Assembly (NCBI GenBank): GCA_030433055.1
Contig: JAUILJ010000071.1
Coordinates: forward strand, 1 to 15,317
Reading direction: 5' to 3'
Source of the DNA: Polyangia bacterium
GTDB lineage: Bacteria > Myxococcota_A > Polyangia > Polyangiales > Polyangiaceae
Length of the DNA: 15,317 nt
Position numbers and translations under genes: made by a program
Shown: positions 13,979-15,317 of the stretch, piece after piece
Numbering within the stretch: position 1 is the stretch's first letter
Layout of the letters: the number at the start of each line of letters is the position of its first letter
Notes under the pieces: generated by a model
Seen by the model: only the letters and a program-made list of their open reading frames with translations
Database searches by the model: none
Told to the model about the DNA's origin: nothing

Positions 13979-15210
13979 TGGGTATCATCACCGTGATCGG
14001 CGTCACAGCCTTCGTGGTCGTGGTGGCGCTGTACGCCACCGTGAAGCGTTTGCTCTGGGTCTCCACCCCCAACGAGGCGCTGATCTTCAGCGGTGCCCAG
14101 CGCAGCCTGGAGGGTCGCACCCTCGCCTATCGCTACGTGCGAGGTGGCCGGTCTCTGCGCAAGCCGCTGATCGAGCGGGTCGACGTGATGGATCTCTCGA
14201 TGTTCACCGTGATGGTGAACGTCTCGGGCGCCTTCAGCAAAGGCGGTATCCCGCTGACCATCCAAGGCGTCGCCAACGTCAAGCTGCCTGGAGAGGAGCC
14301 ACTGCTCTCCAACGCGGTCGAGCGATTCCTCGGCAGGACCCGGGACGAGATCTACTACGTCGCCAAGGAGACCCTCGAGGGGAACCTGCGCGGCGTGCTC
14401 GCCAGCCTGACACCCGAGGAAGTCAACGAGGACAAGCAGCGCTTCGCCTCGATCCTCTTGGAGGAGGCTGAGCACGACATGAGCCGCATGGGTCTGGTGC
14501 TCGACACCTTGAAGATCCAGAACGTGACCGACGAGGTGAACTACCTGTCCAGCATCGGCCGCATCCGAGGCGCGTCCCTCAACATGACCCAGGCGATCGC
14601 CGAGGCTGAAGCGCGAGCAGATGCGGCGGTTCAGCAGGCAAGCAACTGGGCAGCGAGCGAGATGGCAAAGATCGACGCGGACCTGCAGATCCAACGCGAA
14701 GAGACCACGAAGCGCATCGCCGATGCGACGAGCCGCCGCGAGGCCATGATCCAGGAGGCGCGCGGTGAGGTCGCAGCGCTGATCGCTCAGGTCACCGCGG
14801 AGATCGAACGACAGAAAGCTCGCGCTCCCCAGGAGAAGCGGCGTCTGGACGCTGACGTGGTGCAACCGGCGATCGCCAAGCAGCGCGCAGCCGAGGAGTC
14901 CGCCCGGGGCTCGGCGGCGGACACGCTGGAGCGTGGGCGCGCCGAGGCAGGCAGCCTGAAGGCGCTGATCGACTCCTACAAGAGCGGTGGTGCCTCTGCG
15001 CGCGACGTGCTGGCGCTGCAGAACCTGGTGCCGATGCTGGCGCACATTTCGGGCGCTCACCACTCACTCGCCATCAGCAAGCTGAGCGTGTTGCCGACTG
15101 GAGACAGCTCCGGCAGCGATCTCGCGCGCAAGGCCATCGGCGCGACGGAGCAAATCAAGGCTGCGACCGGTGTGGATCTGGCGGGCGTAGCCAAGAAGTT
15201 CGGCGGCTGA
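13978..15210 (+). CDS. Flotillin-like SPFH-domain protein, second paralogue
   Basis: The 410-residue protein is related to its upstream neighbour but clearly divergent. It has a short N-terminus with an anchor at 2-23 and an SPFH domain at about 30-198. Shared landmarks are PNEALIFSG, SKGGIPL, TLEGNLRG and LTPEEVNED (144-152). The coiled coil (about 205-325) is shorter than in the first protein. The C-terminal half keeps the matching DVVQPAIAK...ARGSAA block. The tail ends in a Gly-rich KKFGG. The TGATG overlap with the first paralogue means translation is probably coupled, giving similar amounts of the two proteins. By analogy with mammalian flotillin-1/2 and HflK/HflC, they may form a mixed oligomer; this is inference. 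The operon ends here at a GC-rich hairpin. Confidence 0.9.
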   Translation: MGIITVIGVTAFVVVVALYATVKRLLWVSTPNEALIFSGAQRSLEGRTLAYRYVRGGRSLRKPLIERVDVMDLSMFTVMVNVSGAFSKGGIPLTIQGVANVKLPGEEPLLSNAVERFLGRTRDEIYYVAKETLEGNLRGVLASLTPEEVNEDKQRFASILLEEAEHDMSRMGLVLDTLKIQNVTDEVNYLSSIGRIRGASLNMTQAIAEAEARADAAVQQASNWAASEMAKIDADLQIQREETTKRIADATSRREAMIQEARGEVAALIAQVTAEIERQKARAPQEKRRLDADVVQPAIAKQRAAEESARGSAADTLERGRAEAGSLKALIDSYKSGGASARDVLALQNLVPMLAHISGAHHSLAISKLSVLPTGDSSGSDLARKAIGATEQIKAATGVDLAGVAKKFGG

Positions 15211-15221
15211 GCGAACACACG

Positions 15222-15249
15222 GCGTGCGCCGATCGCTTTCGGCGCACGC
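15222..15249 (+). terminator. GC-rich hairpin after the flotillin operon
   Basis: GCGTGCGCCGA (15222-15232) pairs perfectly with TCGGCGCACGC (15239-15249), an 11-bp stem with a 6-base loop, starting 12 bases after the TGA at 15208-15210. There is no T-run downstream, so it is either an atypical intrinsic terminator or a 3'-end stabiliser. Confidence 0.5.
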
Positions 15250-15317
15250 GCTCAGAGCTGCTTCGAGATGACACCGGGAGCGTCCGTCCCGACGCAGTCT
15301 CAAAAGGTAACCGGGGG
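15250..15317. other. Window end, no gene seen
   Basis: The last 68 bases contain no supported gene, and the window ends before the next one. Confidence 0.4.

Noticed and set aside
13600..15063. 487-codon open frame on the minus strand opposite the flotillin genes
   Set aside because: It is antisense to both SPFH genes, with composition typical of a shadow frame and no start signal or domain.
1..15317. Mobile element, CRISPR, toxin-antitoxin or phage-defence system
   Set aside because: No transposase, integrase, terminal repeats, regularly spaced repeats, nuclease or toxin-like gene was seen. Composition is even across the window apart from small AT-rich patches.

Overview
This is a high-GC, gene-dense bacterial chromosome segment with ten convincing protein genes. 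No RNA gene, insertion sequence, CRISPR array or prophage gene was seen. Three things suggest a myxobacterium-like organism, probably of the Polyangia (Sorangium-like) group: the GC-rich third codon positions, a lipoprotein with a long Gly/Ala/Ser linker, and a diderm envelope gene set. No rRNA or other marker is present, so this placement is an inference.

Layout. (1) 235-3684, plus strand: a secreted beta-barrel outer membrane protein, then a TPR-type lipoprotein. (2) 3685-4132: a 448-base gene-free leader with one small inverted repeat. (3) 4133-8423, plus strand: a two-gene RND efflux operon (periplasmic adaptor and inner-membrane pump, MexH/MexI-like) with no TolC-type channel gene nearby. 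(4) 8452-10280, minus strand: a PaaX-family regulator overlapping a membrane fatty-acid desaturase by ATGA, so the two are very likely co-translated. They converge on the pump operon, and an inverted repeat lies at the junction. (5) 10281-10504: the divergent control region, with a perfect 11-bp inverted repeat and a third related half-site. (6) 10505-11197, plus strand: a small lipoprotein with a Gly/Ala/Ser linker and four cysteines. (7) 11206-11619, minus strand: a single-domain cupin. (8) 11832-15210, plus strand: an NfeD/YqiJ-like membrane protein followed by two different flotillin-like SPFH proteins, the second translationally coupled to the first, ending at a GC-rich hairpin.

How the genes may work together. 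Most products act in or on the envelope: barrel, lipoproteins, efflux pump, lipid desaturase and a flotillin scaffold. The two most interesting units are the PaaX-desaturase pair, with an operator-like palindrome in front of it, and the NfeD plus twin-SPFH operon. The window looks like ordinary core or lineage-specific chromosome rather than a mobile island. I found no clear sign of a wholly new defence or mobile system. Several starts (1468, 10505, 11832) have a -10-like hexamer only 7-9 bases upstream and little or no ribosome binding site, which suggests leaderless initiation.
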